64,000 bases of DNA from Thysanoteuthis rhombus (Eukaryota > Mollusca > Cephalopoda > Oegopsida > Thysanoteuthidae): assembly GCA_963457665.1 (NCBI GenBank), contig OY735213.1:50371785-50435784 (forward strand), read 5' to 3'. Shown piece after piece: positions 10,207 to 21,800 of this stretch. Within the stretch, counting starts at the first letter, position 1, and each line of letters opens with the position of its first letter. The notes below the pieces were generated by a model. The model was not told the origin of the DNA, searched no databases, and saw only the letters and a program-made list of their open reading frames with translations. Both the position numbers and the translations under genes were made by a program.

Positions 10207-10586
10207 TTTGACTTATGAAAGGCACCCCTAACGCTAAGTTCCCCGGGCGACCCATGTTTCCCGTGAGTAGGATTGACCCTCGTAAGAACGCCTGCCTGTC
10301 CAAAATTTTGAGATGGATCAAACGGAAATGCCAAGTTGAAGCTGATTTTGAATTTTGGAGTCTTGGTTGTCAATGGATTATTTCATAGTTGCAACTACGC
10401 CATAAGAATTTGTAGATTCCAAAAAATCTGCGATTGAAATAGAGATAATTCTCGGTAACTCCTAAAATTAAGTAATGATTAATTCCCTTTTGAAAGAAAA
10501 CATTGTTATTGAATAAATTAAATTGTTTAATCGTTTTTTATTTATGCGCCGTTTTTAGTATCGAGTTGGTGAGTGTTCGTCAGTTT
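10207..10586. other. No recognised feature
   Basis: No repeat copy or coding segment supported. The minus-strand open frame here has no known motif. Confidence 0.4.
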
Positions 10587-11015
10587 TTTTTAGCTGTTGT
10601 TGATAAATGGAGATAATGGAACAACTATAGCCATCAAATATGGCAAAAAAGTACTGTCTATATTTTATGTGTTTGTTTATGTGTTTTGTGTTTGTTTGTT
10701 TGTTCCAGCGTCCCTGGCTATACCGTTTTGTCTGAAGTCTCGAAAATTGGGATCAAAACTCCTCCAAACTCCCTCAAAATATTTTTTTTAAATTTTGATT
10801 TTTGGAAAAATGCTTTTTTGACCCTGGAGTGGGGGACTTATTTTGCCGGGTTTTCGATAACGTCTCCATTCTCCAGATGTGTTTTTAGATATTTTCCAAG
10901 GGATAACGCCTGTGATGTCATAAATAGAATTTATTCTGACCATATTTATTATTTAATAGAATTCTTTTTTACGTGGCTTCAAATTTTGACCTTGTGGTTG
11001 TATTGACTATGATGA
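10587..11015 (+). repeat. Family B, copy 2
   Basis: One of the clearest copies. It reads GAACAACTATAGCCATCAAA, a long GTTTGTTTATGTGTTTTG block, CTGGCTATACCGTTTTGTC, TCTCGAAAATTGGGATC, TTATTTTGCCGGGTTTTCGA, GTCATAAATAGAATTTATTC, and ends near TTGTATTGACTATGATGAC. The open frames (Phe/Val/Cys-rich) come from the T/G-rich block and are not genes. Confidence 0.75.
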
Positions 11016-11632
11016 CAAGTCCTTAATTCATTTTAAGCCTAACAGGAGTTTTGTCCATTTTACGGGCGGAGTCTTGGAAATTTCGGAAATGCCAAACTTC
11101 ATTCTGGGAATAAGCGAATAAGATATTGTGAGGGCAGAGATTATATCCCCACCGTAATGTGATAAGGATTATAGAAATAGAATTATATTCTTTGGTAACT
11201 GGAAGCTGGAAACATGCCTAAAAGCGGCGCCTATTTAAGAATCGTAGCATTCTTAAGATATGCCTTACGTCCAAATCAAGAAGGGTAAGTATGAGTATGA
11301 TAGCAGGATAATTTTAGGTCATAGACACCTTGCCCAAAAGGGGAGATTTTTTTCGTATACCATTTGAAGTGTGAATTCTGTGAAATTCATTTCATGTCTG
11401 GATCGGTCCCAGATTCTGACGGTAATGTCAACTACAAAATAGTATAGTAAAGCACCATATTTGATCCTCATATATAACAATTAGCGATGTGTATTTGTAA
11501 TCCGTCACACCACAGGATGTAACTGACGTAGTAAAAAGAACTTTTTGTTCTGATGAGGTGATAAAAATGATTAATACAAAGAACAATGAAAAAAAGTGAA
11601 AATGAAGAAAATATGTTTGTCGTCAGCAGAAC
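11016..11632. other. No recognised feature
   Basis: AT-rich, no supported content. Confidence 0.4.
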
Positions 11633-11842
11633 GCTATTCTCCGAGCTCACTGCAATGCAAATCTCTACTATCCCCGTACATAAGATGCAACGTGTATAGA
11701 AAGCTATTCGTTAAGCTCACTGTAATAAAAATCCCTATTATCCAAGTATATAAAATGCAATATGTATAGAAGGCTATCCTCCAAGCTCACTACAATGCAG
11801 ATCTCTATCATCTACTCATATGAAATATGACTTGTATATCCA
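11633..11842. repeat. Tandem repeat, 3 x 70 bp
   Basis: Three consecutive units begin at 11633 (GCTATTCTCCGAGCTCACTG), 11703 (GCTATTCGTTAAGCTCACTG) and 11773 (GCTATCCTCCAAGCTCACTA). Each is exactly 70 bp and ends in GTATAGA(A)(A/G) or similar. Divergence between units is roughly 20-30 percent. Confidence 0.85.
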
Positions 11843-12284
11843 TGTATTCCATAATTTTTGACGGCACGGATAAACTAGTGGTATATACACATATATGAAG
11901 GAAATTTCATTTAAAATCCCCATCATCTTATAAGTAAACCTTTGTATGCCTAAAGCTCCAAGCAACAGAGGCAAAATATTGACTATTCAGTATTATGCAA
12001 CTTTGCACTGAAACGTGGGAAAATTAGGCAAAAATATTCTATTTTAATCCGAGTATTAGTTCAAGTCAGTTACGATGGAACTTTATTTTAATGCAACAGA
12101 TTTGTAACTTGTGAATATTTATTATACTTGAATCGAAGAAATGTCTCTTGCTCTTAAAATCGAGCATGGACTTCAACACAACAAAATTAGGCCTTATGAA
12201 ACAATTTGCTTCAGCTATAGATAAAAACTTTGCAGCTTTCAAATACCATCCTTAAGCTGTCTGAGGCAAAATAAGAAAATTAAA

Positions 12285-12400
12285 AAGTATCAATGTTCTA
12301 ATCACAAAAGCAAGGTTGGACGGAATAATAGCCATTTTCTATAATTTTAATTCATAATTAATCAGGAAATAGTACTTATTAACTAGGAAAATAAATTTTT
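12285..12400 (+). repeat. Family I dispersed repeat, copy 1
   Basis: Aligns with 63400-63545 and 46735-46875. Shared blocks include TCACAAAAGCAA, ATTTTCTA...ATTTT, AATCAGGAAATAGTACTTA and ACTAGGAA. Same orientation as the other two. Confidence 0.55.
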
Positions 12401-13660
12401 TTTAAAGTCGCATAGTGTAATCTGCAACACGTATACGGATTGATGAAAGTTACTTGACCTTTTATCTTTGTTGTCAAGTGGTCTCCTTTACATTTTTTCT
12501 CGTCCGCTAACCTTTTAGATTCATCTATCTACCTCGCATTTCTCAGACTTCTTTTCTCTCTTTTCCTCTCTTTTATGCTTGTCTATTGCTAAAGCTATTT
12601 TTCTTTTGTTTCTTGGCCCTTCTTTATACTTTTTCTTCCCTCACTTTTTCTTCTACACCTTCCTCTGTTTCTCTCTCATTTCTTTAGACTTGCTGATTTG
12701 GGTTCGAAAATAAGGGGTCGAGATGGACAATATTTCCTTTTTTGCGAGTAATATCTTCTTTTTGTTAGTTATACGTCTTCACACATACTGGAGGCTAACC
12801 TCACCTTTATTCGGAACCAAACTGTTCTAGTGCATTCTCGTATTCTACATTGATGTTGTACGGGTCAAGTATTTCTGTGAGATTAAATGTAGCTAAGAAC
12901 AAGATGGAAAAAAACCCACATTGAGCAATGATAATACCTTGAACAGAATGGTTTTGAACAGGATAGGAAGTTTTGGGATGAATTAAGCGCTCTTACCAAA
13001 GTGTACCTGCAATTCATGTCTTCTTACAAGAGTGTTATATATCTTAATTTTTCTTCAGTTTCTTTGTTTTATGTAAATGAAAGCATTGGTGATTAATTGA
13101 TTGCAATTATCCCTTTGTGTTAGGGACAAAGGAGCTGAATATCCTGTTCAAATCAGAATGACAACTTATGTGTTTAACAATCTAATCAATAAGGATAAAA
13201 AACTAACCAGAAATAAAAATTCCGCCTTCAACAGAAAGCCACTCGCTAACTGTTCTATTGTTCTCACTCACTAATAAGTACCGATATGAATACTGGTGAA
13301 AAAATAACCTGCGTATAAATAATAAGAGATAAGAAATCAATAACACATTTTGTCGACAAAATTTTTCTCTATGTATGAAGAAAACAGTACTTACATCCGG
13401 TATCAGTTGAATGTGTCATTGCACTGATATTAAAGTTGATCTATATTTCTCTATTGTCATTTTTCTGTCACTTCTCTGCCACTTTTAATCTCCCTCAACC
13501 TCGGTAAGAAGGCCTGATCCAGATAAATGAAGGAGTTAAGTATCTGGTCCCCCCACCCAGCACATACACACACTCACAAGCGGGTGGCATTGTGGATTTT
13601 TCATTTTCAAAATTTAAAACACAAATCTTGATTCTATTTCAAATTCAATCGTTAAGCAGC
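12401..13660. other. No recognised feature
   Basis: Includes a pyrimidine-rich stretch around 12490-12690 (many TTTCTC/CTTTT runs). Otherwise no repeat, RNA or coding segment that I can support. Confidence 0.4.
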
Positions 13661-14010
13661 AAGCTCAAGAATAAGCTCAACATTCAAGAACAAAAGTATC
13701 CTATAGGTTTTGGAAAAGAGGGTCAACGACCAATGCATCCCAAGATAGTCTCCTATGGAGCAAAAAATTAAACCTTACCAAAAAATTGACCGTCCAACTG
13801 AGAACCATGCAACATGCTCAAGAGACATCACGACTCACAACGCAGATCGCCAGAGATTATATACAAAAGTGTGCCCCGGCAGAAAATGAAATGGCATGGT
13901 GATCTAGACAGCTTCAGCAGATATTGGCACCGTAACACCTGTGATCAGATGATCTGACAAATCTTGGGGACGGGCGCTAAAGGATGTTGATAATGATGGT
14001 GATGATGATT
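13661..14010 (+). mobile_element. RTE-like LINE, internally deleted 3' end
   Basis: Starts AAGCTCAAGAATAAGCTCAA and shows CAACCAATGCATCC...ATAGTCTCCTATGGAGC (the VTYGA segment) and AAATTGACCGTCCAACTGAG. It then jumps, with loss of the middle, to ACATCACGACTCACAACGCA and the 3' end CACCTGTGATCAGATGATCT. The tail is GATGGTGATGATGATT. Compared with 62395-63310 about 150 bp between the two parts are missing. Confidence 0.75.
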
Positions 14011-14256
14011 AAGGAGAGAGATTTGGCAGTTAGATTGGGATCAATTTTATTTCTTACTAGTCAACCTGTGCCGTCGAAAATGACGGCATATACTTACTTA
14101 TCGTTAGTAACCTATCGTTAGTTGAGGTCATTCCAAGCTCTGGGGTAATGTTCTACGCATTTTGACAGTTTTGTGGGCTTCTCTCTCAAACTGGTAAACT
14201 TGTAAGTTATGAATTGGTTGTGTTAGAGGGGGTAGTAATTTTATGGGATCTAGAGG

Positions 14257-14560
14257 TCATCATCATCATCAGTCTTTTAACGTCCCTCGTTGGACATCGA
14301 CCTTTCTAAGGATCCACCATGCTTCTCTATCAAGGGCGTCACGGAGCCACTATTTCCTGAATTTGTCCAGTTCATCTCTCCATCTTGTATTTTGTCAGCC
14401 TTGGTTTCGCATGTTATCTCTTGGGATTCTCTCATGCGCACGCTGCATGCTCCTCAGTTTGTGGGTCTATCTCTTGATTAGGTTCCATGTTTCAGCTCCA
14501 TAATTAACTATCGGGAGGATGCATTGGTTTTATACTTTTCTTTTTAGGAGAACCTGTAGA
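14257..14560 (-). mobile_element. RTE-like LINE, 3' end (minus)
   Basis: Begins with the tail complement CATCATCATCATCAGTCTTT, then TCAAGGGCGTCACGGAGCCA, CTTGTATTTTGTCAGCCTTG, and further in GTTCCATGTTTCAGCTCCAT (complement of the VTYGAETWN segment). It fades after about 14560. It has an internal deletion between the WAGH region and the QRAHERIM-type region. The two overlapping plus-strand open frames are antisense artefacts. Confidence 0.75.
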
Positions 14561-14959
14561 GTGTTTTGAACATGTCAGCATCCAAATATGTGTTTTTCAT
14601 GCGGAGAATTATACCATTGGCTTTAATAATCCTTTCATTGATATGTTTCCAAGAGTTTTGATTATGTCTTTAGTAACTCCATGTATGAAATTGATAATTT
14701 GTTGAGTCCTTTTTATTACATAATTCTGCAAATTTGAGGTCATTAAAAAGTGATTTGATTATTTCGCAGGAAAATGTTACATAATCGAAGGAAATGATCC
14801 CTAGGTTTAGATGTATCGCTTTGGTCTGTCAGTCGGTCAGTCCTGGTTATCTTAACCAACAAAAATAAGTAGGAAGGGAGAGGTGTGATGTCTTTAAAGT
14901 AACTTTTATTCTGATATTTTTTTTTCACTAGCTGTTTATAATGCCACAATAGAATTGTA
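14561..14959. other. No recognised feature
   Basis: May contain more diverged LINE sequence next to the 14257-14560 copy, but I cannot align it. No coding segment supported. Confidence 0.35.
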
Positions 14960-15080
14960 TTTTACAAAAGCCAAAATGGGTCCTAAAATGCCGAGATTTT
15001 TATTGAAAATGATTCTTAGGGGATTTTCATATCGCAATATTGCACAAGTATGAGGATCAACTGTATCAAAGAAAGATTAC
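14960..15080 (-). repeat. Family M dispersed repeat, copy 2 (minus)
   Basis: The reverse complement reads CAGTTGATCCTCATACTTGT, GCAATATTGCGATATGAAAA, then CAATAAAAATCTCGGC, in the same order as 985-1330. It is truncated after the first third. Confidence 0.6.
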
Positions 15081-15536
15081 TCGCTATTCTTTCTCCTCCT
15101 CCTCCTGCTACTACTACCACGGATGGTGGACGTATCGTTGAACTTATGGTTCTTGTTTCAATGTACATCTGTGTTGCGATAAGGTTTTATCGTACAATAG
15201 ATGAAAGAGAAATGTTTGGTGAATTCGTGCATCGGCATGCTTATATGAAAGCTTCCTTCATTTACAACTGAAATGTTATTGTCTAATCATTTCATTTTTA
15301 CAGTTGGTGTACTGCCTACATGAATATCATTTTAAGTACGCCTTACTTTATAATGTCGGTTGTCACAGACAAAAACTTATTTCAAAGGAACATGTTTTTC
15401 AGTGTATGAGTAAATTGTTCTCATGTGAAAGGTGATTGGTTATAATTGCATTTCCTATCAGAAGAGATATTTTTTCGATTTCCATACTTTTTCCCAAAAC
15501 TTGCAGAAGTAATCTGACACTAATACTTTCTTCTAG

Positions 15537-15640
15537 AAACCGTCAACCAAAACTGCAAACATAATCAACACAGGTTGATTAAGTTCAAGAGGAATTTCCG
15601 ATGGCTGCTTAGCTAGGTACGTTATGTATGTGTCAGTATG
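15537..15640 (+). repeat. Family A end fragment
   Basis: AGAAACCGTCAACCAAAACT followed by a diverged GTTGATTAAGTTCAAGAG block and GCTTAGCTAGGTACG. This corresponds to the first 100 bp of family A only. Confidence 0.5.
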
Positions 15641-15714
15641 TATCGCACATAAACCAACATAAGTGTGTCTCTGAACTTTCTTGAAAAAAAGTATTTTGAT
15701 TGGTTAATCTTCAT

Positions 15715-15850
15715 TTATTAGTTCGTCTCGGAGAGAATTTCAGATTAATTATGATGAATATTACTTTGAGATAAACAAATGAATTTACGTGTAACAGATT
15801 AGAATAATTCTTTCGTTAGTCTACTAGACAATTTTTAAAGTGTAGTTGTA
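15715..15850 (+). repeat. Family H dispersed repeat, copy 1
   Basis: Matches 45700-45810 through TTCGTCTCGGAG..., GATGAATATTACTTTGAGA, GAATTTACGTGTAACAGATT and AGAATAATTCTTTC. Same orientation. No protein recognised. Confidence 0.55.
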
Positions 15851-16158
15851 CGACTCTAAGAATGATAAAACTATGCTAAGTATTGAAATCAAAGCTCAAG
15901 GGTTGGTGATGTTTAATCATCACCGTTGTGTTTTTAAATATACAAAAGCGGTACATGGCAAACAATTGATGATCTCAGCAAGGAAAATTCGCATATAGTA
16001 TAATAATATCTGATTCTTTGTAAAAACACAAAACCCTTGGAAAAGCTTAGATAGATTACATTAACCGATATTTTGAAGTAATTGACTCGAATGACAATCA
16101 ATGAATGGTGAAAAATTATTGTAGATCCTTTGTCTTTAAAGCGGTAAAGCTCTCTTAG

Positions 16159-16160
<2 letters not shown>
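15851..16160. other. No recognised feature
   Basis: AT-rich, nothing supported. Confidence 0.4.
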
Positions 16161-16221
<61 letters not shown>

Positions 16222-16250
16222 AGAGAGAGAGAGACGAGGGAGAGAGACGA
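16161..16250. repeat. (TC)n(TA)n(GA)n compound microsatellite
   Basis: About 27 bp TC, 31 bp TA, then GGGAGAGAGAGAGAGA with ACGAGGG interruptions. As with 2485-2571, the three blocks together are self-complementary. Confidence 0.95.
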
Positions 16251-16584
16251 GGGATCTAGAAAGATTTACACCTTTTAACACTAAGTATATAAAAAAACTT
16301 CATGTCATTTCAGTTAATTATTTCCAATTATCTATTAAGAGGATAGTAATTTATGTAATATACAAAACTGAAAAAGGCAAGACTTACTTTACGTACTGTG
16401 CCTTTAAAGCGGTGGTTAGTTATCTTATTGTGGAATGTTGCTTTAAAATTGGAAATAAGATATTTCATCAGATCATAGGTTTCCCGTATTGGAATTGACT
16501 GAGCACCCTACTGGACAATTATGTATTTACAATATTTTTACGAATATATAATCATGTCGTCTTTAATTAGAATTAATATAAAAC

Positions 16585-17068
16585 GAGCTCACTCATTTTT
16601 TTGGAGGCACTCGGTTTATTGATGACTTATGTTCTGTTAATGATGGAGGAGAATTTGGAAAATTATATAGCAATATATATTCGAAGGATCTTGAACGGAA
16701 ATGTGAATATAAAGGAATTTAAGCAAGATTCCTAGATTTGGATATTAAAATCGAGGATGGAATATTTATCTACAAATTGTTTGATAAACGAGTTTCCGTT
16801 CTGTATAGTGAGAATGCCTTTTAGAACAGGTAGTATTCCTACGTATATATTTTACAGAATGATATTATCGGTATATTTGGGAATCGCAAGAACAACATCA
16901 AGATTCATTGATTTTGTACCAAAAATTGTTTTTTCTAGTTGTAAGAATGGTCAATCATGGCGGTGACATTAGTAAGATTTCCAGACGATTTACTAAAGCT
17001 ATGATTAGACATCTTATTGCTTTTAAAACTTAACAGCTTGACCATAGTGAAATAATAACGAAAATTAA
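16585..17068 (+). pseudogene. Reverse transcriptase relic, non-RTE class
   Basis: Three frames together give a diverged but continuous reverse transcriptase C-terminal part. From about 16603, TRFIDDLCSVNDGGEFGKL carries the catalytic FIDD box (the YxDD position). Then FLDLDIKIEDGIFIYKLFDK follows (about 16731-16790). After a frameshift comes EFPFCIVRMPFRTGSIP and RMILSVYLGIARTTSRFIDF (16790-16920). After a second shift comes SRMVNHGGDISKISRRFTKA. This family is widespread in invertebrate genomes and is distinct from the RTE LINE that dominates here. Its exact clade (Penelope-like or another group) I cannot settle. Frameshifts and in-frame stops make it inactive. Confidence 0.7.
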
Positions 17069-18371
17069 AGAATATGGTAACGAAAGTATAAAAATAGAAA
17101 AAATCAATTGTATATATTAAAATAAATAAGATTGTATTAATGTTAGGGGCATTATGTAACCGAACGAGATGGATGCAGTCTTTGTCAGTGTGAAAGATCA
17201 GTGTATTGACTGAAACCAGGGGAAGGAGAAAACATTTGGCTCTGGTCCATTTATCTGACTGATAGGTAGTTGAGCAGGGTGGGAGACCGAACATGGAATG
17301 CCATGTAACAAATTGTTCAAGTATGATAATGGAATCGTCCATTCAGGCGTTACTACCCGGTAGAAAGTGATTTCTTCCAACCATGGACATGAGAATGCTT
17401 TATTCGATGATTTAAAGTGTTTCAAAAAACATTTGATGGAAGCTTGATGTTATACGACGTGGAAAAATTAACTTTAAGGTTAGTGGAAAATAATTGTCAA
17501 ATTCTTCGGTTGAATATGATGGTAAAGAATCGACTCAAAGACGATTTTTCTGTTTAATTAGTATTTTTAAAGGTGATATAAATTATTTGCATGCTGTCTG
17601 GAATTGAAACTGTCGCAACGGATTTAATATTCACATGGGTGAACACTCAATAGAAATGACACGAAGAGTCAGCCATGTCAATTGTTATACTTACTGATCC
17701 CTCATCGTTAAAAACGTTTTTAGGGTAACTTACGAAAGCAAGCCTTGTTTCAAAAATGAATATGTTGTATAAAATAATATTAATGTACAATACACATAAA
17801 ATCTTATATGTAATGACAAACTACATGTATGACAAAAACTATCTGATAAACGGAGGTGGTGTTCAATCAACTCTGCTGGCGTGCCGTGTTAATACAACTG
17901 TTTTGTTTTCAAAATCTTCGAAACGGTTACATGGTAAACTGCTGATGAACCGACAAGAAGCAATTTATACATTGTACAATAATAAGAAAGTATAAAGGAA
18001 ACAGGGAAAACATTTTGAAAGATTACATAAATTGCATTGACAGTTATTTGGTAAAGGGTGACTAAAGTGACACAAAAAAATCTATTGAAGAAGACTTTTA
18101 TTGTTCAGTGTTTGAAGCTGAAAAACTTTCCAGAATGTATATATGTATAAATATGTATATATGAGTGAAGAATACCCTCTATGATTTACAACAGAATGTT
18201 CATGCTGTTTCACTTGAAAAAGATTTTTAAATGAAGTGAAACGAATATACTATCTGTAATGAACCACTGAAAAATCTTGACATATTATAACCGCTCTACC
18301 GATAGCATCGAGCACAATTTTGTGTAAAGATTTATATAATACAAATACATCAGCTTGTTACATATTTATTG

Positions 18372-18374
<3 letters not shown>
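17069..18374. other. No recognised feature
   Basis: AT-rich. The open frames between 16935 and 17425 on the minus strand overlap or follow the reverse transcriptase relic and show no motif. Confidence 0.4.

Positions 18375-18446
<72 letters not shown>
18375..18446. repeat. (CT)n(AT)n compound microsatellite
   Basis: 36 bp of CT directly followed by 36 bp of AT. Confidence 0.97.
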
Positions 18447-18453
<7 letters not shown>

Positions 18454-18654
18454 AGTATATAAATAGTAGAATGCAAGAGAAAAAGTTGTATGTATCGAGC
18501 ACTCTATGAAATAAATCCATTACATTCCAGAAGTGGCTTTATATTATTGATATATTATTATATTATGTTATACTGCTAGCCTGATTTGTACCACATATAA
18601 TGTGTGCATATATATGTATAAATATATATTTATATATATATTGCTTTTTAGCAC

Positions 18655-19023
18655 ATGTGTTTGTGCACATCTAAAACGAAAATCCATCTGTATAAAAAGA
18701 GAAGCAAACTAAGCTTAATGAATGCCTGGAGCAAGTGGTTGGTTCCCTCATCGTCAGGAATATGTGGGTGGTTGATTATGTCGAGGACAACAAAGGAATC
18801 GGTGCGTTGCAAGGTAACGCCAACGCCTCTGAAGAATAGTGGGTGTTTTTGTGCCGGTAATTTTGGCATCAATCGTGCGAGAAGCGTTGCGAGGAAGGTC
18901 TGGTGTGGGCTGGGAGTAATTCTGTCAGGCGGTGGGGGTCGGAAAGTCAGGGTGGCGTTACGTGGGGGCGTGTGGGCCTCTTTATTAGATCAACGACTGG
19001 AGGCTGTCAGAATTAGGCAATAA
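18655..19023 (+). other. GC-richer open block, function unknown
   Basis: A frame of 122 codons stays open here, in a block visibly richer in G and C than its AT-rich surroundings. It includes a Cys/Gly-rich middle (CGLGVILSGGGGRKVRVALR). The minus strand is also open over part of the block. I recognise no domain, signal peptide or repeat. The openness may simply reflect base composition. It could be an exon, a decayed gene or a repeat not sampled elsewhere in the window. Confidence 0.2.
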
Positions 19024-19282
19024 ATATGCTTCCAGCTGACAACGAAACGATTTGAATTGGGGAACGGACCAGACAATTCACAACAGGTTGTAGTAGATTG
19101 TTATGACACCACTCCCCCATACACCCACACATCCACATAATCTCTCCTCCCCCCACACACACATGTACTAGCACATACATACATACGCAAATACGTGTAC
19201 AGATTAACTGAAATGTATATCTAATGATGTACGCTGACACATACGTAGGCAAGAATGAAGGCGACTGCCGTGAAGTGATAGT

Positions 19283-19480
19283 CAGACACATGGCCTCGTG
19301 GACCATTGCTTATGGAGCGAGTTCGATCCTCACTGAGTACACCACTGCTAATCAAGACCGAACTGATCTCAGTGCATATGAAAGGTCCCTGCAATAGACT
19401 GATTATTATCTCGCAAATCCAGGATTTGGGGTCTGAATTTTTAGGTAGGAATGCAGGCTCTCAAGTATCTTCCGACCCAC
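19283..19480 (+). repeat. tRNA-derived SINE candidate
   Basis: A B-box-like GAGTTCGATCCTC lies at 19319-19331, about 40 bp after a possible A-box (GGCCTCGTGGACC). The following sequence (AATCCAGGATTTGGGG, TGAATTTTTAGGTAGGAATG, CAGGCTCTCAAG) matches the tail of the SINE-like copy at 49873-50000. The shared head-plus-tail structure supports one SINE family. Confidence 0.5.
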
Positions 19481-19956
19481 AATCTGGCCTTATAACGTAA
19501 TAAGCAAAGGCTTTTAAATATCGATAAGATGTGGTAACGGTCAAAGGAAATCTTTTTCAATATATACAGAAAAGTGTAATTACTCTGTTCTTTGAATATA
19601 TGTGCCTTACTGTCAACATTAACGACAGTTACTATACATGTATAAATATAAATTAGTAATCGTGTCATCTACAGACAGCTGTTTCGTTGTGTTACAAGTC
19701 TTCAGTGTGGCTATAGACTATCCAATATCTGATCCAGTATCACGAAGTAGGGTCAAAACCTTCGCTTTAGACCCAGAGACTGACATTTCACCCCTACCCT
19801 ACGCAGTAAGACCGAATTTAAGCGATATGTTTACTTAGGCACAATTCCCTATCTACTAGAGTGCTTTATTGCAGTGTTGGAAGAGTATTGTTATAGAGCT
19901 TATAATGGACGAGTTTCCCAACTTAAAGAGAGTTCTACCTTAAAGAACGGAGCGAT

Positions 19957-19961
<5 letters not shown>

Positions 19962-20038
<77 letters not shown>

Positions 20039-20056
20039 GGAGAGAGAGAGAGAGAG
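19962..20056. repeat. (TA)n-(GA)n microsatellite
   Basis: About 75 bp of TA followed by GGGG and about 16 bp of GA. Confidence 0.97.
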
Positions 20057-20639
20057 CAAATAATTTTACTTGAGAGAAAGCAAAATTTAGCGAGAGTCCC
20101 ATCTCATTACATTAGCACATTGGGTGGATTGGAGGTGAACGATTGTAGGTGCTGAAATTCGAATTGAAAAAAAAAAATGTTCATACCATTTAATAACAGA
20201 CATACAGAATTTTCTTTGAACCTGTGTTTGTATTCATGTTTAAATCAGTTCTTGACTCTTTCTTGAATCCATGTCTTCAATCATGGTCGACACAACGGTG
20301 TGCAGACGGAATCCAGAACATTGTTTTGTCCAGGCGCTCCAAATATTCTCAAGATGTCCTTGGTGAGGGTGTTATGTTCATAAGGTCATTTGAAAAGGAG
20401 AGCCCAAGCTTGCAAACTTTTTAATGGGGATGTGAAGGCCATGATAAAGATATGGTAAGGTGGAATGGTTCTGAGTAATTTTCCCTGTAACATCAGAATT
20501 TCAAAATGAACATTTATTGATTGAAGTCAATGGTTACCAAGCGAGCAGCACTTCCTAATCACGAACAGTAAAACAATAAGATATATTTTTATGTGCTCAG
20601 TAATGTTTTTATGGATATCTTATACTGTAAAGAATAGAA

Positions 20640-20642
<3 letters not shown>
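20057..20642. other. No recognised feature
   Basis: A 66-codon plus frame and antisense frames lie at 20224-20424. Neither strand shows a motif I can name. Confidence 0.35.
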
Positions 20643-20696
<54 letters not shown>

Positions 20697-20849
20697 TTTT
20701 CATCCGACTATATACTTATAAATCTATATTTCAGTCTTCTAATATTTATCTGCCCCATTATGTTCAATCAATAAAAGTATCTATGTCAGTCTTTTCATAA
20801 CTATTTATCTATCTGTAGTCTTCAAATATCTGTCTATCTGTCCAAGTCT

Positions 20850-20915
<66 letters not shown>

Positions 20916-20930
20916 ATATATATATATATG

Positions 20931-20971
<41 letters not shown>

Positions 20972-21130
20972 ATACATATATATATATATATATGTATGTA
21001 TATATGTATATTAGTCTGTTAATATCTATCTATTTGTCTTAGTCTGTTCATATCAATCTATCTAACTATTCATCTATCATATCTACCTGTCAATCTATCT
21101 ATTTTTGTTCATATCTGTCTATCGTAATTC
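20643..21130. repeat. TCTA-rich minisatellite with (TA)n expansions
   Basis: A pure TA block (20643-20694) and a longer TA/TATG block (about 20855-21012) sit inside repeated units. The units read roughly TATCTATCT(A/G)T(C/T)TTAGTCT(G/T)TTCATA (for example near 20780, 20820, 21012, 21040 and 21105). The TA expansions appear to have grown inside the ATATATC step of the longer unit. Confidence 0.7.
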
Positions 21131-21309
21131 TCATAAACATCCACCTATACGAGAAGATAATGGGAAGTATCGATGACATCTACGTATTCCTGATTCCAGC
21201 ACACATTATCTTTCAACCATTACAGCTATATCTGATCGATATTTACCAAGCTTAGCTTATTATTGCACAAGAGCAGATTAGGAAGAAACTGCTGTCGGAT
21301 TATGGTGAG

Positions 21310-21343
21310 GCCTGCCTGCCTGCCTGTCTGCCTGCCTGTCTGC
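21310..21343. repeat. (CTGC)n microsatellite
   Basis: About eight units of CTGC with two CTGT variants. Confidence 0.9.
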
Positions 21344-21580
21344 GTACGAAATCCAGGCTTTTACCTGCTTCCGACCTCTGACATCGGTAGGAAATATGTG
21401 ACGATCTCAGAGATGAGGCAGACCCACTAGATATTGACTGAATTTATCTTGATCTAACACAAGGTCACAATAGCTGGGCAAAGTTGAAGATTGAGCGAGC
21501 GGTACTAAAGATTTAAACCAACTTTTAAATATGTATCTGTATAACTATCTATCCAAGTTTATTGATATCTACTGAACATC

Positions 21581-21800
21581 CATAGCCACCTAAAGTGGTG
21601 AAGGGTTATATCTTTTCTCATCTATGCATGTGTTTGTGCATTTATGTGTTCCAGTGTTCCTGGTCTCACCATCTTATCTACAGACTTGGAAACCGGCATC
21701 AATACTCCACAAGACCTTTTTTCAAAAATTTTTCTTTCCTTTTTGGAGGGGCTGTAATTGATTCATACAGCTTTATGATAATATATACGTAGCACATTAT
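21581..21800 (+). repeat. Family B, copy 3 (3' truncated)
   Basis: CCATAGCCACCTAAAGTGGT, the TTTGTGCATTTATGTGTTCC block, CTCACCATCTTATCTACAGA, CTTGGAAACCGGCATC and CTTTTTGGAGGG are present. The GTCATAAATAGAATTT core is missing. Confidence 0.65.

Noticed and set aside
10597..10791. Small membrane protein from the Phe/Val/Cys-rich frame
   Set aside because: The same frame recurs in other family B copies as a by-product of a T/G-rich repeat block, with no conservation of reading frame.
20224..20424. Transposase C-terminus on the minus strand (a frame with a LENIW-like phrase)
   Set aside because: The resemblance to the IENLW motif of Tc1 transposases is only a few residues, and neighbouring blocks are missing.
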